Positions 19,765 to 28,682 of a stretch of DNA of 64,000 nucleotides are shown here, one piece after another. Both the position numbers and the translations under genes were made by a program. This DNA comes from Demequina sp. NBRC 110056 (GTDB lineage: Bacteria > Actinomycetota > Actinomycetes > Actinomycetales > Demequinaceae). The stretch covers positions 885,354 through 949,353 of the forward strand of contig NZ_BBRM01000002.1 in assembly GCF_002090155.1 (NCBI RefSeq), in the 5' to 3' direction. The notes beneath the pieces are model-generated. The model saw only the letters and a program-made list of their open reading frames with translations, did not search any database and was not told the DNA's origin. Numbering within the stretch: position 1 is the first letter of the stretch; each line of letters begins with the position of its first letter.

Positions 19765-21405
19765 ATGAGCGACCTCACCGACCTTGCCGACGAGTTCTAC
19801 GCCTTCTCCCTCGCCGCCCATCCCACGGACCTCATGTGGGCGGGCAAGCTCGAGCACCTCGCCGAGTGGGACGACTACTCGGTGGTGGGCACGGCGTCAC
19901 GCGTCACGCGGGCCCGCGAGTTCGCCGCCCGGGCCGCCGCGCTCGAGGTCGGCGACGACCCGCAGCGGGTCGCGCTGCGCGACACGATCGTCGCCACGGC
20001 CGAGTCGATGGCGCGCGGCGCCACCTGGGTGACGGAGCTCGAGGCGCTCAACCCCAAGATGGGCGTGTTCGAGCTCGCGCTGTCCTTCGTCGACAACTTC
20101 CCCCTCGCCACGGCCCAGCACGGCGAGGACTACCTCGCGAAGCTCCGCGGGATGCCGCGCGCGCTCGACCAGATGGCCCAGGTCGCGAGCGACTCGGCCG
20201 ACGAGGGCGTGGTCGCGCTCGAGAGCCACCTCACCGCGAGCGCCGATACGGTCGCGGCCTACCTGGGCTCGCCGGAGGGACCGGAGGACCGTCTCGCTGC
20301 CCAGGCCCCGCCCACCGAGCTCGACGAGGACGCGAGATCAGCGTGGGTCGCCGAGCGTGCACGCGTCATCAGCGAGGTGGTGCGCCCTGGCCTCGCGGCG
20401 TTCGAGGAGTCGCTGCGGGCGCTCGCCGAGCGCGGCATGCCCGATGAGCGGCCCGGGCTGGTGCACCTGCCCGGCGGCGCAGAGGTCTACCGGGACAAGA
20501 TCTTCAGCCACCTGCTCCTCGACCGCACGGGTGAGGAGATCCACCAGCTGGGGCTCGACCAGGTCGCCGCGCTCGAGGAGGAGTACCGGGAGATCGCCGG
20601 CCCGGTGCTCGGCACGACGGACGTGTCAGAGATCTACGCGCGGCTGCGCGACGACCGGTCGATGAGGTACACCGACGCGGCGACGCTGGTCGCGGATGCC
20701 GAGGCCGCGCTGCGCAAGGCCGAGGCGGCGGCTCCGGAGTGGTTCGCGGTCATGCCGCAGACCCCGTGCCTCGTGGAGGCCACGCCCTACGGCGCGATGG
20801 CGTACTACTCGGCGCCGGACCCCGACACCGGCAAGGTGGGCACGTTCTACTTCAACACCTCGCACCCGGACGCGTGGTCGACGTACGAGCTCGAGGCGAT
20901 CGTGTTCCACGAGGGCATCCCCGGCCACCACCAGCACCTCGCGCTCAACGCCGAGAACCAGGCGATCCACAAGGTGCAGCGCGAGCTGCACTCCACCTCC
21001 TACGCCGAGGGCTGGGGCCTGTACACGGAGCGCCTCGCGGACGAGATGGGGCTGTACGGCTCGGACCTGTCGCGCATCGGGATGCTCAGCGCCGACTCGC
21101 TGCGCGCCTGCCGGCTGGTGGTCGACACGGGCATCCACGCGCTCGGCTGGTCGCGGGAGCAGGCCATCCAGTACATGGTCGACCACACCCCCATGGACCG
21201 CGGACACATCGAGCAGGAGGTCGACCGGTACATCGGCCTGCCCGGGCAGGCCCTCGCCTACATGGTGGGCCGCCTCGAGATCATGGACATGCGCCGCGAG
21301 GCCCAGGAGCGCGACGGCTTCGACATCCGCGAGTTCCACGACCGCTTCCTCCGCTACGGCTCGGTGCCGCTCGCGACCGCGCGTCGGCAGGTGCTCGCGG
21401 ACTGA
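19765..21405 (+). CDS. DUF885 family protein, probable zinc peptidase
   Basis: 546 aa. The motif VFHEGIPGHHQHLALN (His382-Glu383) is the HExxxHH-type zinc site of DUF885 proteins, and SYAEGWGLYTERLADEMG about 30 residues on provides the third ligand region. The C-terminal PGQALAYMVGRLEIMDMRREA block is also conserved in the family. It has no signal peptide and is likely cytoplasmic. It is divergent from ileS with a 22-bp palindrome between them. Peptidase activity is inferred from the fold and motif. Confidence 0.9.
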   Translation: MSDLTDLADEFYAFSLAAHPTDLMWAGKLEHLAEWDDYSVVGTASRVTRAREFAARAAALEVGDDPQRVALRDTIVATAESMARGATWVTELEALNPKMGVFELALSFVDNFPLATAQHGEDYLAKLRGMPRALDQMAQVASDSADEGVVALESHLTASADTVAAYLGSPEGPEDRLAAQAPPTELDEDARSAWVAERARVISEVVRPGLAAFEESLRALAERGMPDERPGLVHLPGGAEVYRDKIFSHLLLDRTGEEIHQLGLDQVAALEEEYREIAGPVLGTTDVSEIYARLRDDRSMRYTDAATLVADAEAALRKAEAAAPEWFAVMPQTPCLVEATPYGAMAYYSAPDPDTGKVGTFYFNTSHPDAWSTYELEAIVFHEGIPGHHQHLALNAENQAIHKVQRELHSTSYAEGWGLYTERLADEMGLYGSDLSRIGMLSADSLRACRLVVDTGIHALGWSREQAIQYMVDHTPMDRGHIEQEVDRYIGLPGQALAYMVGRLEIMDMRREAQERDGFDIREFHDRFLRYGSVPLATARRQVLAD

Positions 21406-21446
21406 CGGGGCTCGGGCTCGGGCAGCACCGCACCCACGCGCGCTCC

Positions 21447-21470
21447 CTCGCCGAGCCTTCAGTCGGCGAG
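21447..21470. terminator. hairpin between convergent genes
   Basis: CTCGCCGA (21447-21454) pairs perfectly with TCGGCGAG (21463-21470) across an 8-base loop. It lies in the 71-base space between the DUF885 stop and the convergent lipoprotein stop and could serve both. Confidence 0.5.
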
Positions 21471-21476
21471 CGCCGC

Positions 21477-22337
21477 TCAGGCGTCGACCTGAGCGAGGAC
21501 CTGGGAGATGACCTCGGCAGCGAGCCCGTCGTCAGGCCCGTCGCCGAGCAGCACCTTGATCACCAGCCGCTCATGCGGGTACAGGTAGGTCGACTCGGGC
21601 TGAGGCTCGAACGCCTCATCCTCGCTCAGCCCGTCGTACGACCAGGTGTCCGTGACGAGCACCATGTCGCCCTCGACGCCGTCGACCGACGTCGACGTGG
21701 CGGCGATCTCGCTCACCACCAGGGTGACGCCGTCCTCGTCGGGCCCGTGCCGGTACTCGTCGCAGCCTGCGGCGCCGTCGAGCGCCGCCTGAGCGACCTG
21801 CTGCGGCACGTCCGATGCCGCGAACTCGCGCACGGCCACGGTCACGGGCGGCGCTGCGGCGACGTCGTTGGCCTCGTCGTCGTCCATCCAGCTGGAGTGC
21901 AGGAGCGTCCCGTACTCGAAGACGAGGTCGTCCTCGAACGCCTCGCGGTCGTCCGCGGTCCGCAGCCGAATGGCGTGGTGGATGCTCTGGCACTCGGCCG
22001 GATCCAGGTCCAGCGCGTACTCCTCCGTGGGCACGATCCCCGCCCTCTCGGGCCTCGTGACCCATGCCAGCGCCTGGTAGTCCGGCAGCTCCACCGTGAC
22101 GGCAGCGAGCGCCTCCTCGTTGCTGGCGGCGACGAGGTCCTCCTCGACGGCGGCGAGATCGAGGTCGCCCTCGTCGCCGCTGCCGCTGCTGCACGCCGTG
22201 AGGACGAGGCCCGCCGTCACGGCGATCGCCGCCCGGCGCGACCCTCTTCGCAGGTGCTCTCGACCCACGTGCGTGCGGAGCTCGCGGTGCGCCTTCCTCT
22301 TCACGCGTGCGGTGCTCGTGGTCTGCATCCCGTTCAT
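21477..22337 (-). CDS. lipoprotein of unknown function linked to an ECF sigma locus
   Basis: 286 aa from the ATG at 22337, which has GGGGGAG about 9 bases upstream. A long Arg-rich n-region leads to a hydrophobic stretch and lipobox (AGLVLTAC, Cys at about residue 49). The mature part is acidic with a Cys pair (AECQSI and AGCDEYR). Its overall plan resembles the extracytoplasmic part of the upstream membrane protein: a sensor-type domain with a final helix (GLAAEVISQVLAQVDA). It is the last of a three-gene set sigma factor / membrane protein / lipoprotein. An in-frame start upstream is rejected because it falls in a non-coding-looking Arg/Gly stretch. Confidence 0.7.
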   Translation of the reverse strand: MNGMQTTSTARVKRKAHRELRTHVGREHLRRGSRRAAIAVTAGLVLTACSSGSGDEGDLDLAAVEEDLVAASNEEALAAVTVELPDYQALAWVTRPERAGIVPTEEYALDLDPAECQSIHHAIRLRTADDREAFEDDLVFEYGTLLHSSWMDDDEANDVAAAPPVTVAVREFAASDVPQQVAQAALDGAAGCDEYRHGPDEDGVTLVVSEIAATSTSVDGVEGDMVLVTDTWSYDGLSEDEAFEPQPESTYLYPHERLVIKVLLGDGPDDGLAAEVISQVLAQVDA

Positions 22338-22387
22338 GGCGACTCCCCCGTCCCCGGCCCGCGCCCCTTCGGCGCGTGACCCTCGGG

Positions 22388-22469
22388 GTGTCCACACCGG
22401 ACCCGAGCGTGGGGTTGCCCCCCGAGGCTCTCCGACCTCGCCCGCGCGTGCCACACCGGCTGTGGACAC
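22388..22469. repeat. long-range inverted repeat in the sigma-operon intergenic gap
   Basis: GTGTCCACACCGG at 22388-22400 pairs with CCGGCTGTGGACAC at 22456-22469, with a single bulged C. The arms enclose about 55 bases within the 137-base gap between two same-strand genes. It could be an RNA processing or attenuation hairpin controlling the distal lipoprotein gene. Confidence 0.5.
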
Positions 22470-22474
22470 GATCC

Positions 22475-23401
22475 CTACCCGCCGGTCCGGGCCAGCACCT
22501 GAGCGGCGAACTGCTCGAGCACCTCCACCGCGGCTGCGTCGGTGTCGTGCGGCTCAAGCTGCTGCGTCAGGACCGCGATCGCCGCCTCGCGCTCGCCCAG
22601 CAGGTAGAGGTCGACGATCGCGCCGTTGGCGAAGGTGAGCCGCGCGCGCACGGCGTCCTCCTCAGCGTCCGCGATGCGGACAGCGCCAGTCTCGACGGAG
22701 AGGATCGCCGCGGACCGGGTCTCTCCGGCGACAGCGGGAGCCTCGCCACCGCCGGGCTCCTGCGCGTCACCCTCATCGGCCCCGCTCGGCGCGCTTCCGT
22801 CGCCCGTCGTCGCACCGGCCGTCTCCTCGCCGCCGAGCCCCGCGTATCCGGGGGCGCACTGGGCCGCGAGGGTCGCGAAGTCGTCGACGAAGGCCTCAGC
22901 GCCTCCGTCGACGAACCACCGTGACGTCACCCGGGCGAGGGCGATGCCGTCGGGGTCCGTCACGATCCCGGTGCGCACCGTGACATCGGTGCTCGACGCC
23001 CAGAGGTCCGCCGGCCGCACCAGTCGCGCGTACTCATCGAGCGCGGCGCATCCCACGGGCTGCGCGGCGGGCGCCGCGTCGCGATAGGCAGCGGCTGCGG
23101 GCAGCACCGCGCCGTCGGCCTCGAACCCCAGGCCATCGACGGACGGCGCGAACTCGATGATGCTCTCGATGGTCGACGCGGGCTCCGCGGCACGGTCGGG
23201 CCAGCCGCCGAGGAGCGCGACGCCGCCCACCGCGACGACGCCGACCACGGCCGCGGCGACTGCCGAGCCCCGCATGGTGCGGGCCCGCCTGCGTGACCGG
23301 ATCTGCCCGGCGTACAGGTCGACCTCGTCGGCCACGGGCGCGGACGCACGACCCTCCACCTCGATCAGTCCGCCGAGCCTCGAATGCAGGTCCTCGGTCA
23401 T
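22475..23401 (-). CDS. single-pass membrane protein, probable anti-sigma partner
   Basis: 308 aa. A short cytoplasmic part of about 42 residues (MTEDLHSRLGGLIEVEGRA) containing a basic patch (RSRRRARTMRG) is followed by one membrane helix (about 45-66) and a large acidic extracytoplasmic domain. This is the layout of transmembrane anti-sigma regulators and of the CU044-type proteins that follow SigE-family genes. No zinc HxxxCxxC motif is seen, so a classical ZAS domain is absent. The ATG at 23401 follows AGGAGG and overlaps the sigma-factor stop by four bases, so the pair is translationally coupled. Confidence 0.65.
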   Translation of the reverse strand: MTEDLHSRLGGLIEVEGRASAPVADEVDLYAGQIRSRRRARTMRGSAVAAAVVGVVAVGGVALLGGWPDRAAEPASTIESIIEFAPSVDGLGFEADGAVLPAAAAYRDAAPAAQPVGCAALDEYARLVRPADLWASSTDVTVRTGIVTDPDGIALARVTSRWFVDGGAEAFVDDFATLAAQCAPGYAGLGGEETAGATTGDGSAPSGADEGDAQEPGGGEAPAVAGETRSAAILSVETGAVRIADAEEDAVRARLTFANGAIVDLYLLGEREAAIAVLTQQLEPHDTDAAAVEVLEQFAAQVLARTGG

Positions 23402-24057
23402 CGCATCCTCCTCACAGCAGCGGGTCCGGTCCGTCCGACGGCGCCGGCCCGGCGCGACCACCGCTGGCGCGCCCCCTCGCCCGTGGTCTCCACGGTCGCG
23501 TGGATGGACACCTCGTCGGCCGCGGTCGGCTCAAGCCCGGGGACCTCTGCGCCGAGCGCGGCGCGGAGCCGCTCGGCCGCGTCATGCAGGTAGCGCTTGA
23601 CGGTGCCGACGCCCAGGCCCAGCTCGTCGGCGACGTGGGCGATGGGCAGGTCGTCGTAGTAGCGCAGCAGCACGCAGGCGCGCTGACGCGGCGACAGTTG
23701 CGCGAGGGCGCGCCGCAGGTCGTCGTAGTCGTCGAGCCGCGAGTCCGCTGGCGCGACCTCGGGCGCCGCGACCAGGTGCTCCTTCGCTCGCGCATGGCGC
23801 TCGTGCCGGCGCTCGTTGAGGAACTGGTTGCGGATGGTCCGCTTGACGTACGCCTCGGCGTGCTGGGCGTCGGTCAGGCGCCGCCCGCGGGAGAAGGTCC
23901 GCACGACCGACTCGTGCACGAGGTCCTCCGCCGCGGCCCTGTCGCCGCACAGCACGTACGCGTAGCCCACGAGCGCTCCCCTCCGCTCGCGCACCAGGGT
24001 CTCGAGCGTCGCTCCCCACGACTGCGTCTGCCATGACGCGGTGCGCCGAGACCCCAT
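23398..24057 (-). CDS. ECF RNA polymerase sigma factor (SigE-type)
   Basis: 219 aa. Region 2 is visible as LVGYAYVLCGDRAAAEDLVHESVVRTF and AYVKRTIRNQFLNERR. Region 4 is LSPRQRACVLLRYYDDLPIAHVADELGLGVGTVKRYLHDAAERLR with its helix-turn-helix. After region 4 there is an unusual basic tail of about 50 residues. The ATG at 24057 follows GAGGAGG. It is divergent from the VOC gene and first in a coupled operon with its membrane partner and a lipoprotein, which suggests control by an envelope signal. Confidence 0.93.
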   Translation of the reverse strand: MGSRRTASWQTQSWGATLETLVRERRGALVGYAYVLCGDRAAAEDLVHESVVRTFSRGRRLTDAQHAEAYVKRTIRNQFLNERRHERHARAKEHLVAAPEVAPADSRLDDYDDLRRALAQLSPRQRACVLLRYYDDLPIAHVADELGLGVGTVKRYLHDAAERLRAALGAEVPGLEPTAADEVSIHATVETTGEGARQRWSRRAGAVGRTGPAAVRRMR

Positions 24058-24124
24058 GGCGTCCTCCTCTGGCGGCTGCGCTCGCGCGCCGCCCGTACCT
24101 CCATCACACCACCGACCGCGAAAA

Positions 24125-24148
24125 GGTTGGGGGTGAGATCTCCCAACC
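24125..24148. promoter_or_regulatory. inverted repeat between divergent sigma and VOC genes
   Basis: GGTTGGG (24125-24131) and CCCAACC (24142-24148) form a dyad with a 10-base spacer. It lies about 70 bases upstream of the sigma-factor ATG and 60 upstream of the VOC ATG, an expected operator position for either promoter. A GCGCATCGGC word follows directly at 24150. Confidence 0.45.
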
Positions 24149-24208
24149 TGCGCATCGGCGCTGCGCGAGCGACACTGGCAGGACAGCACACTCACCGAGG
24201 AGGTAGCC

Positions 24209-24595
24209 ATGCTCGCTTCCAGCCCGGCCTTCGGATCGTTCTCGACGGACTCCGTCGAGAAGGCGGCCGCGTTCTACGGCGACGTCCTGGGCATCGACAC
24301 CCAGGTCGACGACGCGATGGGGCCCATGCTGACCCTGTCCTTCCCCAACGGCGCGCGGTTCCTGGTCTACGAGAAGGACGACCACGCCCCCGCGACGCAC
24401 ACCGTGCTCATGCTGCCCGTCGAGGACGTCACGGCCACGGCCCGGCGGCTCGTCGAGGCCGGCGTCCGGCTCGAGCAGCTCGAGTGGACCGACGAGGACG
24501 GCGTCGCGCGCGACCCGAACGGAGAGATGCCGGAGACCGCGTGGTTCAAGGATCCGGCGGGCAACTGGATCTCGATCCTCGCGGTCGACGCCTGA
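24209..24595 (+). CDS. VOC (glyoxalase/bleomycin-resistance fold) family protein
   Basis: 128 aa. It shows one beta-alpha-beta-beta-beta repeat pair: FGSFSTDSVEKAAAFYGDVLGIDTQ, then HTVLMLPVEDVTATARRLVEAGVRLEQLEW and ETAWFKDPAGNWISIL. The terminal PxGNWxxI and paired acidic and His positions are typical of the superfamily. Substrate cannot be deduced. The ATG follows GAGGAGG. It is likely monocistronic. Confidence 0.88.
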   Translation: MLASSPAFGSFSTDSVEKAAAFYGDVLGIDTQVDDAMGPMLTLSFPNGARFLVYEKDDHAPATHTVLMLPVEDVTATARRLVEAGVRLEQLEWTDEDGVARDPNGEMPETAWFKDPAGNWISILAVDA

Positions 24596-24636
24596 CGCGC
24601 CGGGAACAGCGGCCGGGCGCTGGCGGTTGCCCCTCC

Positions 24637-25851
24637 ATGAGAGCCGCACGCCTGTCCGCCCTCGCCGCCGCGAGCGCCCTCGCGCTCGCCTCCTGCAGCG
24701 CCGATGCGCCCGCTGAGTCCTCGCCCACCGCCACCTCGGACACGCAACCGGGGGTGACGGCAGGCCCAGGCGGCGCGGCACCGTCCGCCTCTGCGCCGGG
24801 AGTCACCACGCCGGTGACCACCGTGACGGTCGCGGGCACCTCGGACATCGCCACCGGGCTCGCGGCGCCGTGGGAGGCGGTGTTCGCTCCCGACGGCTCG
24901 GCCCTCGTCTCGGAGCGCGACGCCGGGCGGATCCTGCGGATCGACGGCGACTCGGCCACGCCGCTCGAGGGCCCAGGGGCCGAGGCGCTCGCCTCCGCCG
25001 TCGACGCGACGGGCGAGGCGGGGCTGCTCGGCCTCGCGCTCCTGCCCGACGACCCGAACGTGCTGTACGCGTACCTCACGCGCGGCGACGGCAACGCCGT
25101 CGTGCGCATGAGCCTCGACGGCGACACGCTGTCAGAGCCGGTCGACGTGGTCGCGGGCATCCCCAAGGCCCGCAACCACGACGGCGGCCGGATCGCCTTC
25201 GGGCCCGACGGCTTCCTGTACGTCGCGACGGGGGACGCCGCCCAGCCCGACCTCGCCCAGGACCAGGGCTCGCTCGCCGGCAAGATCCTGCGCGTGGTCG
25301 CGGACGGCTCGGATTCCGACGGCTCCGCCGCTCCCGGCAACCCGTTCGGCGACGGCGTGTGGAGCTACGGCCACCGCAACGTGCAGGGCCTCGCGTGGCT
25401 GCCCGACGGGACGATGGTCGCCTCGGAGTTCGGGCAGTCCGACGCGGACGAGCTGAACGTCATCGAGCCCGGCGCCAACTACGGCTGGCCCGTCGTCGAG
25501 GGGCTCATCGGCGCCCCGGACGGCACGGCGCTGGGCGCGACCGTCGACGGGCTCACCTACCCCGTGGCCGAGTGGCGACCCACGTCCGCGTCCTCGCCGA
25601 GCGGGATCGCCGCGACCGAGGCCGGCGTGTTCGTCGCGTCGCTGCGCGGCGAGGCGCTGCACTGGGTCTCGTACGTCGACGGGGTCTTCGGGGAGCCGGA
25701 GGCGATCATCGACGACCTGGGCCGCGTGCGCGCCGCCGTGGTCGACGGTGACGGCGCGCTCCACGTGCTCACGAACAACACCGACGGGCGCGGTAGCCCG
25801 GGTGACGGCGACGACCGGCTCGTACGCGTCGACCTCGACCTCGAGGGCTGA
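24637..25851 (+). CDS. PQQ-dependent sugar (aldose) dehydrogenase lipoprotein
   Basis: 404 aa. A signal peptide with lipobox (ALALASC, Cys at about residue 20) and a Thr/Ala/Pro linker to about residue 68 lead into a six-bladed propeller of the GdhB/YliI type. Visible blade motifs include GLAAPWEAVFAPDGSALVSERDAGRILRI, GEAGLLGLALLPD, NHDGGRIAFGPDGFLYVATGDA, GNPFGDGVWSYGHRNVQGLAWLPDG and GANYGWPVVEG. The HDGGR and GHRN motifs carry the catalytic His and PQQ-site residues. It is surface-anchored; the natural sugar substrate is unknown and no PQQ synthesis genes are in the window. Confidence 0.93.
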   Translation: MRAARLSALAAASALALASCSADAPAESSPTATSDTQPGVTAGPGGAAPSASAPGVTTPVTTVTVAGTSDIATGLAAPWEAVFAPDGSALVSERDAGRILRIDGDSATPLEGPGAEALASAVDATGEAGLLGLALLPDDPNVLYAYLTRGDGNAVVRMSLDGDTLSEPVDVVAGIPKARNHDGGRIAFGPDGFLYVATGDAAQPDLAQDQGSLAGKILRVVADGSDSDGSAAPGNPFGDGVWSYGHRNVQGLAWLPDGTMVASEFGQSDADELNVIEPGANYGWPVVEGLIGAPDGTALGATVDGLTYPVAEWRPTSASSPSGIAATEAGVFVASLRGEALHWVSYVDGVFGEPEAIIDDLGRVRAAVVDGDGALHVLTNNTDGRGSPGDGDDRLVRVDLDLEG

Positions 25852-26066
25852 CGCGGGCGCAGCCGAGCCGGCGCGCGCATCGGCCCGCCGTCCCCCGGCG
25901 CAACCCCGTCCGGGGGGTCCGCCTGGCCGTGCCGCAGCATCGGGAACACGCGCCCGTTCCCCTCCGTTGTGTCGGGAGGCGCCTCCATCCGTGAACCGCG
26001 CCGGGCACGTTGTTGTGCAGTCCCCCCATGTTCTTCGCCCGGTACGCCGCGGAAAGGAGTGTTGCC

Positions 26067-27989
26067 GTGAGCCCCAGTGCTCCCACCGCGGAGCTCGAGC
26101 GTCCCCGCCTGAGCGACGCTTCGCACGACGTCGAACCCGACGTCGCCGCCGCGCAGGCCGAGCTGGCGAGCGCCGAGCTCGACCTCACCGACGCGACGAC
26201 CGCGCTGCTGCCGCTCGTGGACGAGCCGCTCGGCACGGGCCCATACGACAACGACTCCTACGACAACGGCTCGCGCGGTGCTGACTCCGGGAGCCGGGCC
26301 TCGGGCGCGGGCCACGGGGCGGACGGCGACGCGCTCCTCGGCGCTCCCACGACGGCCAACTCTCCGCTGACGGAGGACCTCGCGCGCGCGGGCCTGCGCA
26401 TCGGCGCACCAGCCGCCGAGGTGGACCCGACGACCGTCGCGATCCCGCAGGCGACGTCCGCGCTGCCGGTCGTGCTCGACGAGCCCGTCGCCGCGACTCG
26501 CACCATCGAGTCGCTGATGATGACGTCGCGGCGCGCCAAGCTCGCGCTGTTGACGCTCGCGCTGGCGGCCTTCGCGTTCGGCGTCAACGAGGCGTCCGTG
26601 GTCGCGATGAGCGCGCCCATCGCCGCCGGGCTCGGCGTTCCGGTGACCAGCGTCGGCATCCTCGCGACGGCGTTCGCGCTCACCGTCGTCATCGCCGCGA
26701 TCCCGCTGGCCATGGCGACCCGCCGGTGGAGCCGCCGGGCCGCGGTGACCGGCGCGATCGGCACGTGGACGGTCGGCGTGGTCGTGGCCGCGAGCGCGAC
26801 CAGCCTGCCGATGCTCGTCACCGGCCGCGTGGTGTCAGCTGCCGCGCACGCCTTGTTCTGGGCGATCGTCGCGCCCACCGCCGCGAGCCTCTTCGCGCCC
26901 CACCTGAGGGCGCGCACGGTCACCGCCATCATGCTGGGAGCCTCCGCCGCGGGCGTGCTCGGCACGCCCCTCATGACGTGGGTCGGAGCGTCGCTCAGCT
27001 GGCAGGCGCCGTACTGGGCGCTCGCCGGCTTCGGCGTCGTGCTCGCCGTCGGGGCCGTGATGACGCTCCCGGCCGTCAAGGCGCTCGGACCCATCTCGGG
27101 CACCGTCGGCGACCTGCCCTCGGGCAAGGCCTTCGCGCGCGTGCTCGCCGTCGCGTTCCTCGCGAGCGTCGGCATGTCCGTCACCTGGACCTACATCGTG
27201 CCGTTCTACACGGACGTCGCGGGGCTGCCCTCGGCGATGCTCCCGGCGCTTTTCGCGCTCGGCGGCACCCTCGCGGTCGCGGCGACCCTCAGCGTGGGGC
27301 GCTTCCTCGTGCGTCACGCCGTCCAGACCGTCGGCGTGGGCGCCGGCCTCATCGCCGTGTCCTGGGTGCTGCTCGCGCTGCGCCAGGACTGGTCCGCGGT
27401 CGCGGCGCAGGCGGTCATCTCGACGGGCTGGGCGATCATCACCGCGGGCCTGCTCACGTGGGCGATGCGCCACACGCCGTGGCGCACCGAGATGGGCGCG
27501 GGCGCGTACACGGTCACCATGAACGCGGGCGCGGCGATCGGCCCGCTGCTCGGCGCTGCCATCGTGGCGTCGTTCGGCACCGCGTGGCTGCCGGTGGTCT
27601 CGCTCGGGCTCACGCTGGCGGCCGTCGCCACCATCGGCACGGTCGACCGACGCACCGTCGAGCTCCTCCAGGTGCCGCGCCGGGTGCGGCTGCGCTACAA
27701 GGCACGTCAGCAGCGCGCGGCGCACCTCGCATCGCGGCGCAAGGCGCAGGCCAAGGCACAGCGCGCCACGCGCGCGGCCACCCGCCCCGCCCGTCCGGTG
27801 CGGTCGATCAGCCCGACGGTGCTGCGCCAGCGCCGCGGCGAGTGGAGCCGCCGCGTGGACGCGGCGGCGCGTCAGGCGCGCGGATCGGCCCGCCGCCACG
27901 AGGCCCAAGCCCGTCGCGCGCGCCAGGAGGCCGAGCGCGCACAGGCTGCGCAGGCAGGTCAGGGGACGCCGACCACCGCAGCCGAGTAG
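26067..27989 (+). CDS. MFS transporter with long disordered N- and C-terminal extensions
   Basis: 640 aa. The central about 400 residues have the 12 hydrophobic helices of a DHA1-type major facilitator (RAKLALLTLALAAFAFGVNEASVVAMSAPIAAGLGV; AMATRRWSRRAAVTGAIGTW as loop 2-3). The first about 145 residues are acidic and low-complexity. The last about 90 are very basic, rich in Arg/Ala/Gln, and could bind nucleic acid or acidic lipid. The GTG at 26067 follows AAAGGAG at 7 bases spacing. Substrate unknown, probably a drug or sugar efflux-type carrier. A 22-bp minisatellite starts 10 bases after the stop. Confidence 0.85.
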   Translation: MSPSAPTAELERPRLSDASHDVEPDVAAAQAELASAELDLTDATTALLPLVDEPLGTGPYDNDSYDNGSRGADSGSRASGAGHGADGDALLGAPTTANSPLTEDLARAGLRIGAPAAEVDPTTVAIPQATSALPVVLDEPVAATRTIESLMMTSRRAKLALLTLALAAFAFGVNEASVVAMSAPIAAGLGVPVTSVGILATAFALTVVIAAIPLAMATRRWSRRAAVTGAIGTWTVGVVVAASATSLPMLVTGRVVSAAAHALFWAIVAPTAASLFAPHLRARTVTAIMLGASAAGVLGTPLMTWVGASLSWQAPYWALAGFGVVLAVGAVMTLPAVKALGPISGTVGDLPSGKAFARVLAVAFLASVGMSVTWTYIVPFYTDVAGLPSAMLPALFALGGTLAVAATLSVGRFLVRHAVQTVGVGAGLIAVSWVLLALRQDWSAVAAQAVISTGWAIITAGLLTWAMRHTPWRTEMGAGAYTVTMNAGAAIGPLLGAAIVASFGTAWLPVVSLGLTLAAVATIGTVDRRTVELLQVPRRVRLRYKARQQRAAHLASRRKAQAKAQRATRAATRPARPVRSISPTVLRQRRGEWSRRVDAAARQARGSARRHEAQARRARQEAERAQAAQAGQGTPTTAAE

Positions 27990-27998
27990 GTGCGGGTC

Positions 27999-28130
27999 CG
28001 CTGGCGAGTAGGCGGAGGTCGGCTCGCAAGTCGGCGGAGGTCGGCTCGCAAGTCGGCGGAGGTCGGCTCGCAAGTCGGCGGAGGTCGGCTCGCAAGTCGG
28101 CGGAGGTCAGCTCGCGAGTGAGCGGAGGGT
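27999..28130. repeat. 22-bp tandem minisatellite
   Basis: Four identical 22-bp units (GGCTCGCAAGTCGGCGGAGG+TC) occupy 28021-28108, flanked by a partial unit on the left (27999-28020) and a diverged unit on the right (28109-28130). It is non-coding and sits directly after the MFS gene, and its copy number is likely to vary between strains. Each unit contains CTCGCAAGTCGGCGGAG with short self-complementary segments. Confidence 0.9.
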
Positions 28131-28304
28131 CGCTCGCGCCCGCCGTGCGAGGGCGCATCGCTCACGCCTGTGCCGGGCTCGAACGCCTCGCGTCAAGCGC
28201 AACGCGCCCGCGAGGCACGTGCGTCTCAGGCGCCGGCGACGCCCGCGCAGGCCGTGGCGCGCGCTGACAGGCGTCCTGTGCGCCCACTCGCTACTGTGCG
28301 AGGC

Positions 28305-28682
28305 ATGGACTGGCTCGTCGTCGTCTTCGCCTCCCTGGCCGCGCTGCTGCACGTGGGCTTCTTCGTGCTCGAGGCGGTGCTGTGGAAGCGCCCAGCCGTG
28401 CACCGCATCTTCGGCGCCCGCACGCCCGAGCAGGCCGAGCTGCTCTCCCCCGCCTTCTTCAACCTGGGCTTCTACAACCTGTTCCTCGGCATCGGCACGG
28501 GCGTGGGCGTGTGGCTGTGGCTCGACCGCGGCCAGGTGGCCCTGCTGGTCTTCGGGCTGCTGTTCATGGTCGGCGCCGCACAGGTGCTGCGCAGCCGCTC
28601 GCCGCGGATGTGGCGCGGCACGCTCATCCAGGGCGTCGCGCCGCTCCTGGCGCTGCTGATCCTGGCGATCGAGTCGTTCTAG
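28305..28682 (+). CDS. DUF1304 family membrane protein
   Basis: 125 aa, four membrane helices. WLVVVFASLAALLHVGFFVLEAVLWKRPAVHRIFG and SPAFFNLGFYNLFLGIG are the signature segments of DUF1304 (YqjF-like small membrane proteins). I chose the ATG at 28305 because it gives the family-length N-terminus. Its stop overlaps that of the convergent regulator gene within a shared CTAG. Function unknown. Confidence 0.88.
   Translation: MDWLVVVFASLAALLHVGFFVLEAVLWKRPAVHRIFGARTPEQAELLSPAFFNLGFYNLFLGIGTGVGVWLWLDRGQVALLVFGLLFMVGAAQVLRSRSPRMWRGTLIQGVAPLLALLILAIESF

Noticed and set aside
27999..28130. CRISPR array
   Set aside because: The 22-bp units are head-to-tail without spacers and no cas genes are present.
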